64,000 nt of DNA from Alloyangia pacifica (GTDB taxonomy: Bacteria; Pseudomonadota; Alphaproteobacteria; Rhodobacterales; Rhodobacteraceae), in NCBI RefSeq assembly GCF_900116195.1, contig NZ_FOZW01000003.1, forward strand, positions 372,001 to 436,000, written 5' to 3'. Below the pieces are notes generated by a model that was given only the letters and a program-made list of their open reading frames with translations, searched no databases and was not told where the DNA came from. Shown in pieces: positions 39,995 through 50,376 of the stretch. Position 1 is the first letter of the stretch, and each line of letters starts with the position of its first letter. Both the position numbers and the translations under genes were made by a program.

Positions 39995-41341
39995 ATGCGT
40001 CTGAGCCGTTATTTCCTGCCCGTTCTGAAAGAAACGCCCTCCGAGGCGCAGATCGTCTCGCACCGCTACATGCTGCGCGCCGGCATGATCAAGCAATCGA
40101 GCGCCGGGATCTATTCCTGGCTGCCGCTCGGCTTCAAGGTGCTGCGCAAGATCGAGGACATCATCCACGAGGAGCAGAAGCGCGCGGGCCATATCCCGAT
40201 GCTGATGCCGACCATCCAGTCGGCGGACCTGTGGCGCGAGTCCGGCCGCTACGACGATTACGGCGAGGAGATGCTGCGCATCCGTGACCGCCACGATCGC
40301 GACATGCTGTTCACCCCGACCGCCGAAGAGCTGATCACCGACATTTTCCGCAGCCACGTCGGCAGCTACAAGGACCTGCCGCTGACGCTCTACCAGATCC
40401 AGTGGAAGTTCCGCGACGAGATCCGCCCGCGCTTCGGCGTGATGCGTGGCCGCGAGTTCTACATGAAGGACGGCTACAACTTCGACCTCACGAAGGAAGA
40501 CGCGCTGCACGCCTACAACCGTCACCTCGTCAGCTACCTGCGCACCTACGAGCGCATGGGCCTGCAGGCGATCCCGATGCGCGCGGACAGCGGCCCGATC
40601 GGCGGCGACGATACCCACGAGTTCCTCGTGCTGGCGGAGACCGGCGAGTCCGAGGTGTTCTACGACAGCCAGATCACCGAGCTGAAGTTCGGCGACCGCG
40701 AGATCGACTACGACTCGGTCGAGCAGTGCCAGGCGGTGCTCGAGGAGTTCACCTCGCGCTACGCCCGCACCGACGAGACCCACGACGAGGCGGTCTTTGC
40801 CGAGGTCCCCGAGGAGCGCCGCCGCACCGCGCGCGGCATCGAGGTCGGCCAGATCTTCTACTTCGGCACCAAGTACTCGGAGCCTATGGGCGCCACCGTT
40901 GTCGACAATGAAGGCAACAAGGTGCCGGTGCACATGGGTTCGCACGGCATCGGCGTGTCGCGCCTGCTGGGCGCGATCATCGAGGCCAGCCACGACGACA
41001 AGGGCATCATCTGGCCCGAGGGCGTCACCCCGTTCCATTGCGGCATCGTCAACCTCAAGCAGGGCGACGACGAGGCGGATGCGGCCTGCGAGGCGCTCTA
41101 CAAGTCGCTCACCGCGCTGGGGCTGGAGCCGCTCTACGACGATCGCAACGAGCGGGCGGGTGGCAAGTTCGCCACCATGGACCTGATCGGCCTGCCTTGG
41201 CGCATCACCGTCGGTCCGCGCGGTCTGAAGAACGGCGTTGTCGAGCTGACCTCGCGCCGCACCGGCGAGAGCGAGGAACTGTCGCCCGAGGCCGCGATCG
41301 AGCGCATCGCGCAGATCTACGGCTTGGCCGCCAAGGTCTGA
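39995..41341 (+). CDS. proS: Prolyl-tRNA synthetase (short, alphaproteobacterial type)
   Basis: A 448-residue class II aminoacyl-tRNA synthetase that charges tRNA(Pro). The N-terminal [19 protein letters not shown] and [25 protein letters not shown] motif 1 region, motif 2 around [28 protein letters not shown], and motif 3 [21 protein letters not shown] are all present, followed by an anticodon-binding domain ([24 protein letters not shown]). The large editing insertion of E. coli ProS is absent, as is normal for alphaproteobacteria. GGGAGG precedes the start. A strong terminator follows. Confidence 0.97.
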   Translation: MRLSRYFLPVLKETPSEAQIVSHRYMLRAGMIKQSSAGIYSWLPLGFKVLRKIEDIIHEEQKRAGHIPMLMPTIQSADLWRESGRYDDYGEEMLRIRDRHDRDMLFTPTAEELITDIFRSHVGSYKDLPLTLYQIQWKFRDEIRPRFGVMRGREFYMKDGYNFDLTKEDALHAYNRHLVSYLRTYERMGLQAIPMRADSGPIGGDDTHEFLVLAETGESEVFYDSQITELKFGDREIDYDSVEQCQAVLEEFTSRYARTDETHDEAVFAEVPEERRRTARGIEVGQIFYFGTKYSEPMGATVVDNEGNKVPVHMGSHGIGVSRLLGAIIEASHDDKGIIWPEGVTPFHCGIVNLKQGDDEADAACEALYKSLTALGLEPLYDDRNERAGGKFATMDLIGLPWRITVGPRGLKNGVVELTSRRTGESEELSPEAAIERIAQIYGLAAKV

Positions 41342-41407
41342 CCCGGTGCGGCTCCGGCCGAGGGGGCGCGGCCCCCTCATGTCCGGAAGCCTTGAGCCCG
41401 AAAGAAA

Positions 41408-41442
41408 GGGCCGGTCGCGCAGCTGCGCGACCGGCCCTTTTT
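41408..41442. terminator. Bidirectional terminator between proS and argE-like gene
   Basis: A perfect 13-bp stem (41408-41420 with 41425-41437, loop AGCT) is followed by TTTTT on the plus strand. The minus strand reads TTTCTTT after the same stem, so it can end both convergent transcripts. Confidence 0.95.
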
Positions 41443-41458
41443 CATGCGGCGACGCGTG

Positions 41459-42565
41459 TCAGCCGCGGACCAGCCGGTTCAGCACATCGGAGCAGAGCCC
41501 AAGCTGATCCCGCGCGATGGACTCGTCGGGCTGGTGACCATCGTTCATGGTGCCGGGGCCGCAGACCACCGTGGGAATCTTCTGCGCGGCGAAGAAGCCC
41601 GCCTCGGTGCCGTAGGAGACCTTGATCGGGGTGGGATCGGGCAGCAACGCGGCGAGGCGCCGGATCGCGGGCAGGGCCGGGTCGCTGTCGAGGCCGGGGT
41701 AGGCGCTGACCTGTGCGATGTCGACGCCCTCGGGCAATACCGAACGGATGCGCTCCAGAATGTCCTGCGGCTGTTCCGCGGCGAGGTGACGGATTTCGAA
41801 GTCGACCTCGGCGAGCTCGGGCACGATGTTGAGAGCGACGCCGCCCCGCATCTTCCCGGCATGCACCGTCGACGAGGGGATGTCATAGGCACCGTCCTGC
41901 GCCCCTTCCGCAAGCAGGCGCGTCTGCTCCCGGCGCAGCGCGGTGATCAGGTCGGCGGCGAGGTGCAGCGCATTGATGAAGCGCGGGGCCATGGCGGAAT
42001 GGCCGGGCTCGCCGTGACAGGTTGCGCGGTAGCTGGCTTTTCCCTTGTGACCCACGGCGAGGCGCATCAGGGTCGGTTCGCCGACGACGCAGAGGTCGGG
42101 TTTGCCGAGCACCGGGATGACGTGGTCGATCATCTGCGGGATGCCGCGGCAGCCCACTTCCTCGTCCCAGCTGAGCGCGATGCTGACCGGGCGCGCCGGG
42201 GGAGTCTCGCGGAAGCTCTCCGCCAATGCCAGCACGCAGGCGACGAAGCCCTTCATGTCCGTGGTGCCGCGCCCGTGCAGCCGGTCGCCGCGCGGGGTGA
42301 GGGCAAAGGGATCGACGGACCAGTCCTGCCCCTCGGTCGGCACCACGTCGCTGTGGGCCGAGAGCAGCGTGCCGCCGTCTCCTGCGCCGAACTTCGCCAG
42401 CAGCCCGGCCTTGGGTGCATCCTGCGCGTCGATCCGGGTGACGCAGAACCCCGCGTCTTGCAAAAACTCCTGCACCCAGTCGATCAGCGCGAGGTTGGAA
42501 CTGGCCGAGACCGTCGGGAAGGCGACCAGTCGGGCGAGCAGCTCTTCGACGCGGGGCTGCATCAT
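41459..42565 (-). CDS. ArgE/DapE-type M20 deacylase
   Basis: A 368-residue dizinc amidohydrolase of the M20 family, closest in character to acetylornithine deacetylase. Metal and catalytic residues are in LLSAHSDVVP, GRGTTDMKGFVA, WDEEVGCRG (catalytic Glu pair) and VVGEPT; the dimerisation lid (PGHSAMAPRFINALHLA) follows; the last zinc histidine is in MNDGHQPDESI. It removes an acyl group from an alpha-amino or diamino compound. It is the last gene of the seven-gene catabolic operon and overlaps the amidohydrolase gene by 4 bases, so its substrate is likely the imported compound rather than biosynthetic N-acetylornithine. Confidence 0.88.
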   Translation of the reverse strand: MMQPRVEELLARLVAFPTVSASSNLALIDWVQEFLQDAGFCVTRIDAQDAPKAGLLAKFGAGDGGTLLSAHSDVVPTEGQDWSVDPFALTPRGDRLHGRGTTDMKGFVACVLALAESFRETPPARPVSIALSWDEEVGCRGIPQMIDHVIPVLGKPDLCVVGEPTLMRLAVGHKGKASYRATCHGEPGHSAMAPRFINALHLAADLITALRREQTRLLAEGAQDGAYDIPSSTVHAGKMRGGVALNIVPELAEVDFEIRHLAAEQPQDILERIRSVLPEGVDIAQVSAYPGLDSDPALPAIRRLAALLPDPTPIKVSYGTEAGFFAAQKIPTVVCGPGTMNDGHQPDESIARDQLGLCSDVLNRLVRG

Positions 42566-44220
42566 GCCTCCGCCTCGTAGACGATCTGCCCGTCGCAGAT
42601 GGTGGTATGGGCGCGGCAGGCCCTGTCGCTGCCGAGCAGGTCACGCGGGTCGCCGTGCAGCAGCACCACGTCCGCGGCCATGCCCGCCTCCAGCTTTCCG
42701 CGCGAGGCCTCGGCAAAGAGCGCATGCGCGCCGCCCGAGGTATAGGCGTCGATCACCTTCTCGAAAGGGATGCGCTGGTCGGGCACGTCTTCGGCCCAGG
42801 GCTGGCGCGCCAGCGCCGAATGGATGGCGTTGAACGGCGAGAGTGGCGCGGTCGGCCAGTCGGTGCCGAAGGCGAGCCTGGCGCCAGCGTCCTGCAGGGT
42901 CTTCCAGGGGAAGGTGTCCTTCCAGCGATCTCGGCCCATGATCGAGACGGTCGGCTCGAGCGGCAGGCCGCTGGAGCCCGGCGGGTGCACCGGCTGCATC
43001 GAGGCGACCACGTCGAGCGCGGCGAAGCGGGCGAGATCGTCCGGATGCAGCATGTCGATATGCTCGACGCGGTGGCGCGCATCTCGCGGGCCATTGGCGG
43101 CGCGCGCCGCCTCGTAACCGTCGAGCGCGGTCTTCACCGCCGCATCGCCGACGCAATGCACCTGAATTTGGAGCCCCTTCGCATCGGCGGCCTTGCAAAT
43201 CGCCTCGAAACGCTCGGGGGCGAAAAGCGGCTCGCTGCGGAAGCCGGCGCGGTCCGGGTAGTCGTCGGTGCGATAGGCGGTCCATGTGTCGAAGACGCCG
43301 TCGAGGAACATCTTGATGCGGCCAAAGGACAGCTTGTCCGAGCCCTGCCGGGTGGCGGCCTCGATCAGCTCGGCGATGCGCGCCGCGTCATGCGCGGGCG
43401 ACAGGCGCATGGCCAGCGAGACGCGGATCGGCAGCGCGCCGTCGCGCTCCATCTCCTGCAACAGCTCTGCCTGGTAGAGGTTGCCGTCCATGTTGACGCC
43501 GGTGGTGATGCCATAGGCGGCGCAGGCCTGCATGGCGGCGGCGAGCGCGGCCTTGTCGGCGGCGCGCTCGGCCTCGGTCACCGGGCCAGGCTCGTCACCG
43601 GCCATGGCGGCATTGTCGCGCCCGCCGTTGGCCGAGAGCTTGCCGACGAGGCGCATGGCGTTGCCCTCGCGCAGCTCGCCATTGGGCTTGCCGTCCAGCC
43701 CGAGCACGATCTCGGCGTTTTTCACTTCGGGGACGTGGTCCATCAGCCCGGCGGCGGTGAGCGCGGCGGTGTTGGCCCAGGAGGTGTGCAGGTCGACCGC
43801 GTAGATCACCAGCGGCTGGTCGGGCAGCAGCGCGTCGAGCGCGTGGCGGTCTGGGCGGGTGCCGGGGCCGAGGATCTCGTAGTTGGCCGAGATGGCGCAG
43901 AGCAGCGGTTCGGCCTCGCGGCCCTTGCGGTAGGCGCCAAGCGCGGCGGCGAAATCCTCGCGCGTGTCGATGCCGAAGAGGTTCAGCTGGGTCAGCGTGA
44001 TGCCACCGGTGAAGAGATGCAGGTGACTGTCGCAGAGCCCGGGCGAGACCCAGAGGCCGCCGGCCTCGATGCAGCGCGCATCGCCTGCGCCCTCGGGCAT
44101 GTCGCCGGGCGCGCCGATCCAGTCGATCCGCCCGTCCTTCAGCCGCATAGAGACGGGCTGCTTGCTGTAGATGTCGCGGGCGTTGTGGATCTCGATCGTC
44201 TGGGGGCTGGTCCGGGTCAT
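42562..44220 (-). CDS. YtcJ-like metal-dependent amidohydrolase
   Basis: A 552-residue amidohydrolase of the YtcJ/NfdA branch. Metal ligands appear in CDSHLHLF (HxH), KMFLDGVFDTW, QVHCVGDAAV, HRVEHIDML and FGTDWPTAPL (terminal Asp). These enzymes hydrolyse N-formyl, N-acyl or cyclic amides. The ATG at MTRTSPQTI is used; the frame is open far upstream but overlaps the preceding gene. It lies 77 bases after the substrate-binding protein gene and overlaps the ArgE-like gene by 4 bases. Together the two hydrolases suggest a two-step removal of substituents from the transported amine. Confidence 0.85.
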   Translation of the reverse strand: MTRTSPQTIEIHNARDIYSKQPVSMRLKDGRIDWIGAPGDMPEGAGDARCIEAGGLWVSPGLCDSHLHLFTGGITLTQLNLFGIDTREDFAAALGAYRKGREAEPLLCAISANYEILGPGTRPDRHALDALLPDQPLVIYAVDLHTSWANTAALTAAGLMDHVPEVKNAEIVLGLDGKPNGELREGNAMRLVGKLSANGGRDNAAMAGDEPGPVTEAERAADKAALAAAMQACAAYGITTGVNMDGNLYQAELLQEMERDGALPIRVSLAMRLSPAHDAARIAELIEAATRQGSDKLSFGRIKMFLDGVFDTWTAYRTDDYPDRAGFRSEPLFAPERFEAICKAADAKGLQIQVHCVGDAAVKTALDGYEAARAANGPRDARHRVEHIDMLHPDDLARFAALDVVASMQPVHPPGSSGLPLEPTVSIMGRDRWKDTFPWKTLQDAGARLAFGTDWPTAPLSPFNAIHSALARQPWAEDVPDQRIPFEKVIDAYTSGGAHALFAEASRGKLEAGMAADVVLLHGDPRDLLGSDRACRAHTTICDGQIVYEAEA

Positions 44221-44297
44221 GCATCGGGTCTTTCGATCAAAGGAAGGTGCCCGGCCGGAGCATGTCCGGCCGGGCGCGGTAGTCGCAGGCGCTGCGC

Positions 44298-45317
44298 TTA
44301 CTGCAGCAGGTCGGTCCAGACCTTGGTCACCAGGTCCTGCGCGGCGGGCGAGCAGGCCTTGGAGAACTCGACCGGCACCGTCGGGAACAGCTCGGGGGCG
44401 TTCTCGGGGGTGTACTTGGCCTTTTCGAGATCCAGCTCCACGGGCGACGAGTGCGCGTAGTAGTTGTACTGGATCGTCGCGTTTTCCTTCTCGGACATGA
44501 AGTCGATGAACTGCTTCGCACCTTCGACATTGCCCGCGCCCTTCGGCACGACGAAGCTGTCGAGCCAACCGACGAGGCCTTCCTTCGGCTCGGCGTAGAC
44601 GATGTTGGCACCGTCGTTGCGGGTCTTCAGTACATTGCCGTCCCACCAGAAGTGCGCGCCAACCTCGCCGGTGCCGATGCGGTTCTCGATGTTGTCCGAG
44701 CTGTAGGCGGCCACGTCGGGCTTCTGCGCCATGAGCAGGTCGTAGACCTTCTTCATCTCGGACTTGTCCTCCGAGCAGAAGGGCACGCCGAGATAGAGCT
44801 GCGCCGCGCCCACGACCTCATCCGGGTAGGACAGCGAGGCGACCTTGCCCTTCAGGTCGGCGGGCGGGGTGAAGTAGACCTCCCAGCTGTCGATCGGGCC
44901 TTCATAGACGTCGCGGTTCACGGCAAAGCCGGCGGTGCCATAGGCGAGGGGGATCGAGTAGGCGTTCTCGGGATCCCACCACTGGCCCTTCCACTTGTCG
45001 TCCACCTGCGCGTAGGCGGCGAGTTCCTTGGCGTTGATGTCCTCGAGCAGCCCCTCGTCGATCATGATCTTCACGAAGTGCTGCGAGGGGGTGACGATGT
45101 CATAGCCCGAAGAGCCCGCCTGCAGCTTGGTCAGCGCGTCCTCGTTGGAGTTGAAGCCATCGGTGTTGACGGTGAGGCCGGTCTGCGCCTCGAACTTCTC
45201 GATCAGCTCGGGGGCGATGGAGTCGGACCAGGTGTAGAGGTTGAGCGTGCCCTCTGCGTAGGCGGGCAGCGCCAGCGCGACGGCGGTGGCAGCGCCAAGC
45301 ATGGTCTTGAGGTTCAT
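44298..45317 (-). CDS. ABC transporter substrate-binding protein, PotD type
   Basis: A 339-residue periplasmic solute-binding protein. Signal peptide MNLKTMLGAATAVALALPAYA is cleaved before EGTLNLYTWSDSI; that opening strand and the body (KFEAQTGLTVNTD, DIVTPSQHFVKIMI, IPLAYGTAGFAVNRD, NRIGTGEVGAHFWWDG) match the PotD/PotF polyamine-opine family. AGGAGA stands before the ATG. It delivers a cationic compound such as a polyamine to the permease pair encoded immediately upstream. A gap of 35 bases separates it from the permease gene. Confidence 0.92.
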   Translation of the reverse strand: MNLKTMLGAATAVALALPAYAEGTLNLYTWSDSIAPELIEKFEAQTGLTVNTDGFNSNEDALTKLQAGSSGYDIVTPSQHFVKIMIDEGLLEDINAKELAAYAQVDDKWKGQWWDPENAYSIPLAYGTAGFAVNRDVYEGPIDSWEVYFTPPADLKGKVASLSYPDEVVGAAQLYLGVPFCSEDKSEMKKVYDLLMAQKPDVAAYSSDNIENRIGTGEVGAHFWWDGNVLKTRNDGANIVYAEPKEGLVGWLDSFVVPKGAGNVEGAKQFIDFMSEKENATIQYNYYAHSSPVELDLEKAKYTPENAPELFPTVPVEFSKACSPAAQDLVTKVWTDLLQ

Positions 45318-45352
45318 GGGTGTCTCTCCTGTTGGTTTTTCGTTGGGAGGTA

Positions 45353-46153
45353 TCACGCGCGTCGCATCGACCGGGCCGAGAGGACCAGCGCGAAGGTCGC
45401 GATGATGAGCGAGGCGAGGATCAGCAGCGTTGAGATCGCGTTGAGTTCGGGCGTGGTGCCCTGCTTGATCAGGCCGAAGATGTAGACCGGCAGCGTGGTG
45501 GTGCCGCCGGTGGCGAGCAGGTTCGAGGTGATGAAATCGTCCATCGAGATGACGAAGGCCAGCATCGCCCCGGCAAAGACGCCGGGCAGGATCAGCGGCA
45601 GCGTCACCCGCCGGAAGGCGGTGAAGGGCGATGCGTAGAGGTCTTTGGCGGCCTCCTCGTAGTCGCGGCTCATGCCCTGCATCCGGGCGCGGATCGGCAG
45701 GAAGGCAAACGGTGTGCAGAAGGCCGAATGCGCCACGATCAGCCGGGCCATGCCATTGGAAAAGCCCATCTGCGAGAAGAGGATCAGCGAGGCCACGGCG
45801 ACGACGATCTCAGGCAGCAGCAGCGGCAGGTTGACCACGGTCTCCGACAGGCGGCGGAAGCGCATGGTCTCGTTGCGGCTGAGCACCATGGCGGCCGAGA
45901 GCGCGACCAGCGTGGCGACGCTGGTCGCGACGACGGCGACGGTCAGCGAGACGCGCAGCGCATCCATGAGCGCGCGGTTGGTCAGCGCGGCCGCGTACCA
46001 CTTCATCGAAAAGCCGGTCCAGACCGAGACGAGGCGGTTCTCGTTGAACGAGAACCAGATCACCACGGCAATTGGCGCGTAGAGCCAGAGGAAGAACACC
46101 CAGGTGACCAGCCCCGCGCCGGGATAATGGCGGACGTTGTGCGGGTTGCTCAT
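45353..46153 (-). CDS. ABC transporter permease, PotC type
   Basis: A 266-residue inner-membrane permease with six hydrophobic helices (first: GLVTWVFFLWLYAPIAVVIWFSF) and the EAA loop EEAAKDLYASPFTAFRRVTLPLILPG that docks on the ATPase. It resembles PotC/PotI of polyamine and opine importers. The start at 46153 overlaps the PotB-type permease stop by 4 bases, indicating translational coupling. The C-terminus LSARSMRRA is basic, so it should face the cytoplasm. Confidence 0.92.
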   Translation of the reverse strand: MSNPHNVRHYPGAGLVTWVFFLWLYAPIAVVIWFSFNENRLVSVWTGFSMKWYAAALTNRALMDALRVSLTVAVVATSVATLVALSAAMVLSRNETMRFRRLSETVVNLPLLLPEIVVAVASLILFSQMGFSNGMARLIVAHSAFCTPFAFLPIRARMQGMSRDYEEAAKDLYASPFTAFRRVTLPLILPGVFAGAMLAFVISMDDFITSNLLATGGTTTLPVYIFGLIKQGTTPELNAISTLLILASLIIATFALVLSARSMRRA

Positions 46154-47013
46154 ACGCGGACCTCCCGGCTCATCGAGCGGCGGGCGTTGATCACCAGCAC
46201 GATGACCACCATCGCCATCAGCACCAGCGCCACCGCCGCCCCGAAGGGCCAGTTGCGCGCGCCGCCGAACTGGGTCTGGATCAGCGTGCCCATCATCATC
46301 TGCTTGCCGCCGCCAAGCAGCATCGGCTCGAGCACCGTGCCGAGCGCCGGCACGAAGACCAGCACCGCCCCGGCGGCGAGGCCGGGCCATGTCAGCGGCA
46401 GGATCACGCGGCGCGCCGTTGTCCAGCGGCTGCCGTAGAGATCGGCGCCCGCCTCGAGCAGCGCCGGGTCGAGTTTCTCGATCGCGGCGAAGACCGGCAG
46501 CACCATCAGCGGGATGTAGCTGTAGACCATGCCGACCAGCATTGCGCCGGGGGTGAAGAGCAATGTGCCCTCGCCGCCGATCCAGTGCCAGAAGCGGCCG
46601 ACGAAGCCCTCGTTGCCGAGGATGATCAACCAGGCGTAGACGCGGACGATCATCGACACCCAGAAGGGCAGGGTGACGAGGTAGATCAGCAGGGCTTTGG
46701 TCTTCGGCGGGCGGGTGGCGATGACGTAGGCCACGGGCAGCGCCAGCGCCATACAGATCAGCGTGGTGGCCCCGGCCAGCAGCAGCGTGCGCCCGATGAT
46801 CGACAGGTACTTCGGATCGAAGACGAGGTTGCCGTCCCAATCCTCGCTGAACAGGATCTCCCGGTAGGAGAGCGGATTGAAATCCCAGGCAAAGCCGCCG
46901 TAGGAGCCGCGCTCGGCGACCGAAACGGCAGCGACGATCAGCAGCGGTACCATCAGCGTGCCCAGCATCAGCACCCAGGCGGGCATCAGGCCCCAGACGC
47001 GTGCGCTCCTCAT
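46150..47013 (-). CDS. ABC transporter permease, PotB type
   Basis: A 287-residue permease pairing with the PotC-type subunit. It has a first helix [24 protein letters not shown], six predicted membrane segments, and the ATPase-docking loop around [26 protein letters not shown]. It overlaps both neighbours by 4 bases (start with the ATPase gene stop, stop with the PotC gene start). Together they form the channel of a polyamine/opine-type importer. Confidence 0.92.
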   Translation of the reverse strand: MRSARVWGLMPAWVLMLGTLMVPLLIVAAVSVAERGSYGGFAWDFNPLSYREILFSEDWDGNLVFDPKYLSIIGRTLLLAGATTLICMALALPVAYVIATRPPKTKALLIYLVTLPFWVSMIVRVYAWLIILGNEGFVGRFWHWIGGEGTLLFTPGAMLVGMVYSYIPLMVLPVFAAIEKLDPALLEAGADLYGSRWTTARRVILPLTWPGLAAGAVLVFVPALGTVLEPMLLGGGKQMMMGTLIQTQFGGARNWPFGAAVALVLMAMVVIVLVINARRSMSREVRV

Positions 47014-48083
47014 TGGGCCAGCACCCGCACCGACTCGTCGCGGAAGCCGAGCTGAACTTCCTGCCCGACGGCGTAGCTTTCTGCCTGGCTGACCGCGTTG
47101 CGGCGCGAGACGCGCAGTGAGGCGCCGCCGGTCTCGACGACGAAATGCGTGTAGCCGCCCATGTAGTTGCGCGACCGGATGGTTCCGGTCAGCACGTTGC
47201 CCGTGGCCTGCTCCTGCAGGCCGATCTTCTCGGGGCGCAGCGACAGGGTGGCCGGCCCGGGGCTGGTCAGCCCCTTCTGCGCCGCGTCAAACTCCAGGCC
47301 CAGCGGCGTGCGGATGCGGGCGCGGGCACCGTCGATCGAGATCACCTCGGCGTCGAGGAAGTTGGTCTCGCCGATGAAGTCGGCGACGAAGCGGTTCTCT
47401 GGCTCCTCGTAGATCTCGGCGGGGGTGCCGATCTGTTGCACCCGGCCCTGGCCCAGCACGCAGATGCGGTCGGACATGTCGAGCGCCTCCTCCTGGTCGT
47501 GGGTCACGAAGATGAAGGTGATGCCGGTCTTGCGCTGAAGCTCGCGCAACTCATCCCGCATGGCTTGGCGCAGCTTCAGGTCGAGCGCCGAAAGCGGTTC
47601 GTCGAGCAGCAGCACCTTGGGCTCGGGGGCGAGCGCGCGGGCCAGCGCGATCCGCTGGCGCTGGCCGCCCGAGAGCTGGTCGGGACGTCGGCTGGCGAAG
47701 GGGGTCATATGCACCAGCTCGAGCATCTCGGCGACGCGGGCCTCGCGGCGCGGCTTGTCCCATCCGAGGTTCTCCAACCCGAAGGCGATGTTCTGCGCCA
47801 GCGTCATGTGCGGAAACAGCGCGTAACTCTGGAACACGGTGTTCACCCGCCGCTTGTGCGCGGGCAGCTGGTCGATCTCCTGCCCGAAGAGCACGATGCC
47901 GCCCTCGCTCGGGGTCTCGAAGCCGGCGATCATCCGCAGCAGCGTGGTCTTGCCGCAGCCCGAGGGGCCGAGCAGGGTGAAGAACTCGTTCTCGTGGATG
48001 GTGAAATCGACGTGGTCGAGCGCCTGATAGTCGCCGAAGCGCTTCGAGACGTTGAAGACTTCTACGGCCTTTCCGCGTGTCAT
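47010..48083 (-). CDS. ABC transporter ATP-binding protein, PotA type
   Basis: A 357-residue ATPase. Walker A is [20 protein letters not shown], the Q loop is in [11 protein letters not shown], the signature is [15 protein letters not shown], Walker B is [12 protein letters not shown], and the H loop is [16 protein letters not shown]-terminal TOBE-type regulatory domain (residues about 270-357, SLRPEKIGL) is present. It powers import through the two permeases. The ATG at MTRGKAV is 58 bases after the flavoprotein stop, so it belongs to the same operon. Confidence 0.94.
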   Translation of the reverse strand: MTRGKAVEVFNVSKRFGDYQALDHVDFTIHENEFFTLLGPSGCGKTTLLRMIAGFETPSEGGIVLFGQEIDQLPAHKRRVNTVFQSYALFPHMTLAQNIAFGLENLGWDKPRREARVAEMLELVHMTPFASRRPDQLSGGQRQRIALARALAPEPKVLLLDEPLSALDLKLRQAMRDELRELQRKTGITFIFVTHDQEEALDMSDRICVLGQGRVQQIGTPAEIYEEPENRFVADFIGETNFLDAEVISIDGARARIRTPLGLEFDAAQKGLTSPGPATLSLRPEKIGLQEQATGNVLTGTIRSRNYMGGYTHFVVETGGASLRVSRRNAVSQAESYAVGQEVQLGFRDESVRVLAQ

Positions 48084-48141
48084 GGTGAGTTCCCTGTGTC
48101 TGGGGCCCGGCGCCGGCCTCCCCTCCGGCGCCGGACGGGGG

Positions 48142-50205
48142 TTAGGCGAGCTGTGTGACCTCGCGGCGGAACGGAAGCGCGTCGCCGATGTCGGGCATGT
48201 CGAGCTCGCGGGCGTAGCGGTGGCCGGCGTAGGTGGCCCAGGCGATCGGGCCGGGGGCGGCGGCATCGCCGATCAGCTTGACCGACTTGATGCCGGCGTC
48301 GGCCCAATCGGCCTCGCGCGCCTTCAGCTCGTGGTAGAGCGCATCATCCGAGATGCGGGAGGCGACCATCACCACGGCCTCGCAGCCGATGGCCGAGGTC
48401 TGGCCGGTGTAGGTGCATTCGGTCACCACCTCGCCTGCCTTCAGTTCGGCGATGCCGGTGTTGAGCACGATCTTTATGCCCGCCTCGACGAGACGGCGGT
48501 GGATCGCCGCCTGTTCGAGCGTGTTCAGCGTCCAGTCCGAGACGTAGGCCGAGGGGGTGACGAAGGTCACTGTGCAACCGGCCTTGGCCAGCAGCTCGGC
48601 AATGACGCCGCCCATGTAGTAGTGGTCGTCGTCGAAAAGCACGACCTCGCCATTGGGCAGCCTGCCGGCCATGATGTCGTCTGGCGTGAACACGGGCATG
48701 GCCGGATCGGCGGGCATCGGCACCACGTGCTGGCGCGACACGCCATCGGCACGCCAATGCGCGCCGGTGGCGATGCAGACGTTCTCGAAGCCGAACTCGA
48801 GGATGTCCTGCGCTGTGAGGCGGCTGTCGAAATAGGTTTCGGCATTCGGGCGCTGCGACAGCTGGTAGGTGCGGTAGTCGGCCACGCGGCCCCAGGCGGA
48901 AAGCCCCGGCAGCAGCCGCTCGCGGGCGACGCGGCCGCCCAGCTCGGTGCCCGCCTCGGCCAGCGCCACATCATAGCCGCGCAGGCTGAGCGCGCGCGCC
49001 GCTTCCAGACCGGCGGGGCCGCCGCCGACGATGAGCACGTTGGAGCTGTCGCCCTTGGTGTTCATCTTCTCGGGGTGCCAGCCCTTGCGCCACTCTTCCA
49101 TGAAGGTCGGGTTCTGCGTGCAGCGGCTGATCGACATGGTCATGTCGCCGGTGATGCAGATGTTGCAGCCAATGCACTCGCGGATGTCCTCGATGCGGCC
49201 TTCCTCGATCTTCTTTGGCAGGAAGGGGTCGGCGATCGACGGGCGGGCGCAGCCGATGAAGTCGAGCACGCCCTGCTTCACCAGTCGCGCCATGACGTCG
49301 GGCGAGGTGAAGCGGCCGACACCGACCACCGGCTTCGAGGTCAGCTCGCGGATGCCGTTGACCAGCACCTCCTGCGCCGCCTCTTCCTTGAAGCGCGACG
49401 GACCCGAGCAATCCTCCCACGTGCCCTGCGCCAGATCCCAAAGGTCGGGCAGGTCTGCGTTCATCTCGATGAACTCGCGCACCTCGGCGTTGGAGAAACC
49501 GAGCTGGCCGATGGTCTCGTCGAGGCTGACGCGCAGGGTGATGCCCATGGTGTCGCCGACGGCGTCGCGCATGTCGGCGATCACCTCGTTGACGAAGCGG
49601 GCGCGGTTCTCCAGCGAGCCGCCGTATTCGTCGGTGCGCTGGTTGGTGGCGCGCGACAGGAAGTGCTGGAAGATGCCGAAGCCATGCGCGCCATAGAGGC
49701 AGATCAGGTCGAAGCCGGCGATCTTCGAGCGCTTGGCGGCATTGACGAACCAGCGGCGGAGATCGCGTATGTCGGTCTTGTCCATCGCGCGGGCCTGCAC
49801 CGGGTCGTTGGTGAAGGTGCGGATCGGCAGCGCCGAGGGGGCGAGCGGCACCTCCTTGGTGTAGAGGTTCGGGCCGTTGATCCCCGAGTAGGCCAGCTGG
49901 ATGCCCGCCAGAGCGCCCTGGGATTTCATCGCGTCGGACATGCGGCGCAGCGCCGGGATGTCGGCGTCGTCCCAGAGGCGCTGCTCGATGAAGGGGGTGA
50001 TTTCCGAGGTGTGGTGCATCTCGGTCTGCTCGGTGAAGATCACGCCCCAGCCGCCCTCGGCCTTGATGCCGCGCATCTCGGCAACCGCCGACGGATCGCG
50101 ATAGCCGCCGCCGTTGCAATGCGGCACCTGGTAGAAGCGGTTCTTCGCGGTCAGCGGGCCGATCTTGGCGGGTTCGAAAAGGATGTCGTAGCTGGGATTG
50201 CGCAC
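48142..50205 (-). CDS. Trimethylamine-dehydrogenase-family FMN/4Fe-4S/FAD oxidoreductase
   Basis: A 687-residue enzyme with the fold order of TMADH: an OYE-like FMN barrel (1-340), a 4Fe-4S cluster (Cys342, 345, 348, 360), and a C-terminal nucleotide-binding pair of domains ([17 protein letters not shown]). Cys30 in YQVPHC matches the residue that covalently binds FMN in TMADH; Tyr169 and His172 in LYGAHG are conserved. Of the TMADH aromatic bowl, Trp264 is kept (Trp261 here), Tyr60 is Gln60 and Trp355 is Asp352. Such enzymes demethylate or deaminate N-methylated amines with electrons passed to ETF. It opens the seven-gene operon. Substrate not known. Confidence 0.88.
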   Translation of the reverse strand: MRNPSYDILFEPAKIGPLTAKNRFYQVPHCNGGGYRDPSAVAEMRGIKAEGGWGVIFTEQTEMHHTSEITPFIEQRLWDDADIPALRRMSDAMKSQGALAGIQLAYSGINGPNLYTKEVPLAPSALPIRTFTNDPVQARAMDKTDIRDLRRWFVNAAKRSKIAGFDLICLYGAHGFGIFQHFLSRATNQRTDEYGGSLENRARFVNEVIADMRDAVGDTMGITLRVSLDETIGQLGFSNAEVREFIEMNADLPDLWDLAQGTWEDCSGPSRFKEEAAQEVLVNGIRELTSKPVVGVGRFTSPDVMARLVKQGVLDFIGCARPSIADPFLPKKIEEGRIEDIRECIGCNICITGDMTMSISRCTQNPTFMEEWRKGWHPEKMNTKGDSSNVLIVGGGPAGLEAARALSLRGYDVALAEAGTELGGRVARERLLPGLSAWGRVADYRTYQLSQRPNAETYFDSRLTAQDILEFGFENVCIATGAHWRADGVSRQHVVPMPADPAMPVFTPDDIMAGRLPNGEVVLFDDDHYYMGGVIAELLAKAGCTVTFVTPSAYVSDWTLNTLEQAAIHRRLVEAGIKIVLNTGIAELKAGEVVTECTYTGQTSAIGCEAVVMVASRISDDALYHELKAREADWADAGIKSVKLIGDAAAPGPIAWATYAGHRYARELDMPDIGDALPFRREVTQLA

Positions 50206-50295
50206 CGTCTTCTCCTTGGCGGCTCGTGGTTGCCGGGCTGGAGTGTTGATCGTTTGGTGCGGGCTTCGAGTAAATTATACCTTCCGGAAGCTTGA

Positions 50296-50312
50296 ATTAG
50301 GCTCAGACTAAT
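50296..50312. promoter_or_regulatory. LysR-type dyad upstream of the amine-oxidation operon
   Basis: ATTAGGCTCAGACTAAT is a dyad with 5-bp arms and contains the LysR consensus T-N11-A. It is in the 171-base gap between the LysR gene and the TMADH-like gene, about 90 bases before the latter's start, in an otherwise AT-rich patch. Confidence 0.7.
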
Positions 50313-50376
50313 AGCTGATTAAAGCGGCTTTATGCCAAGGAAATATGCGTTTCCGAAACCTGGGTGAAATGCCGTT

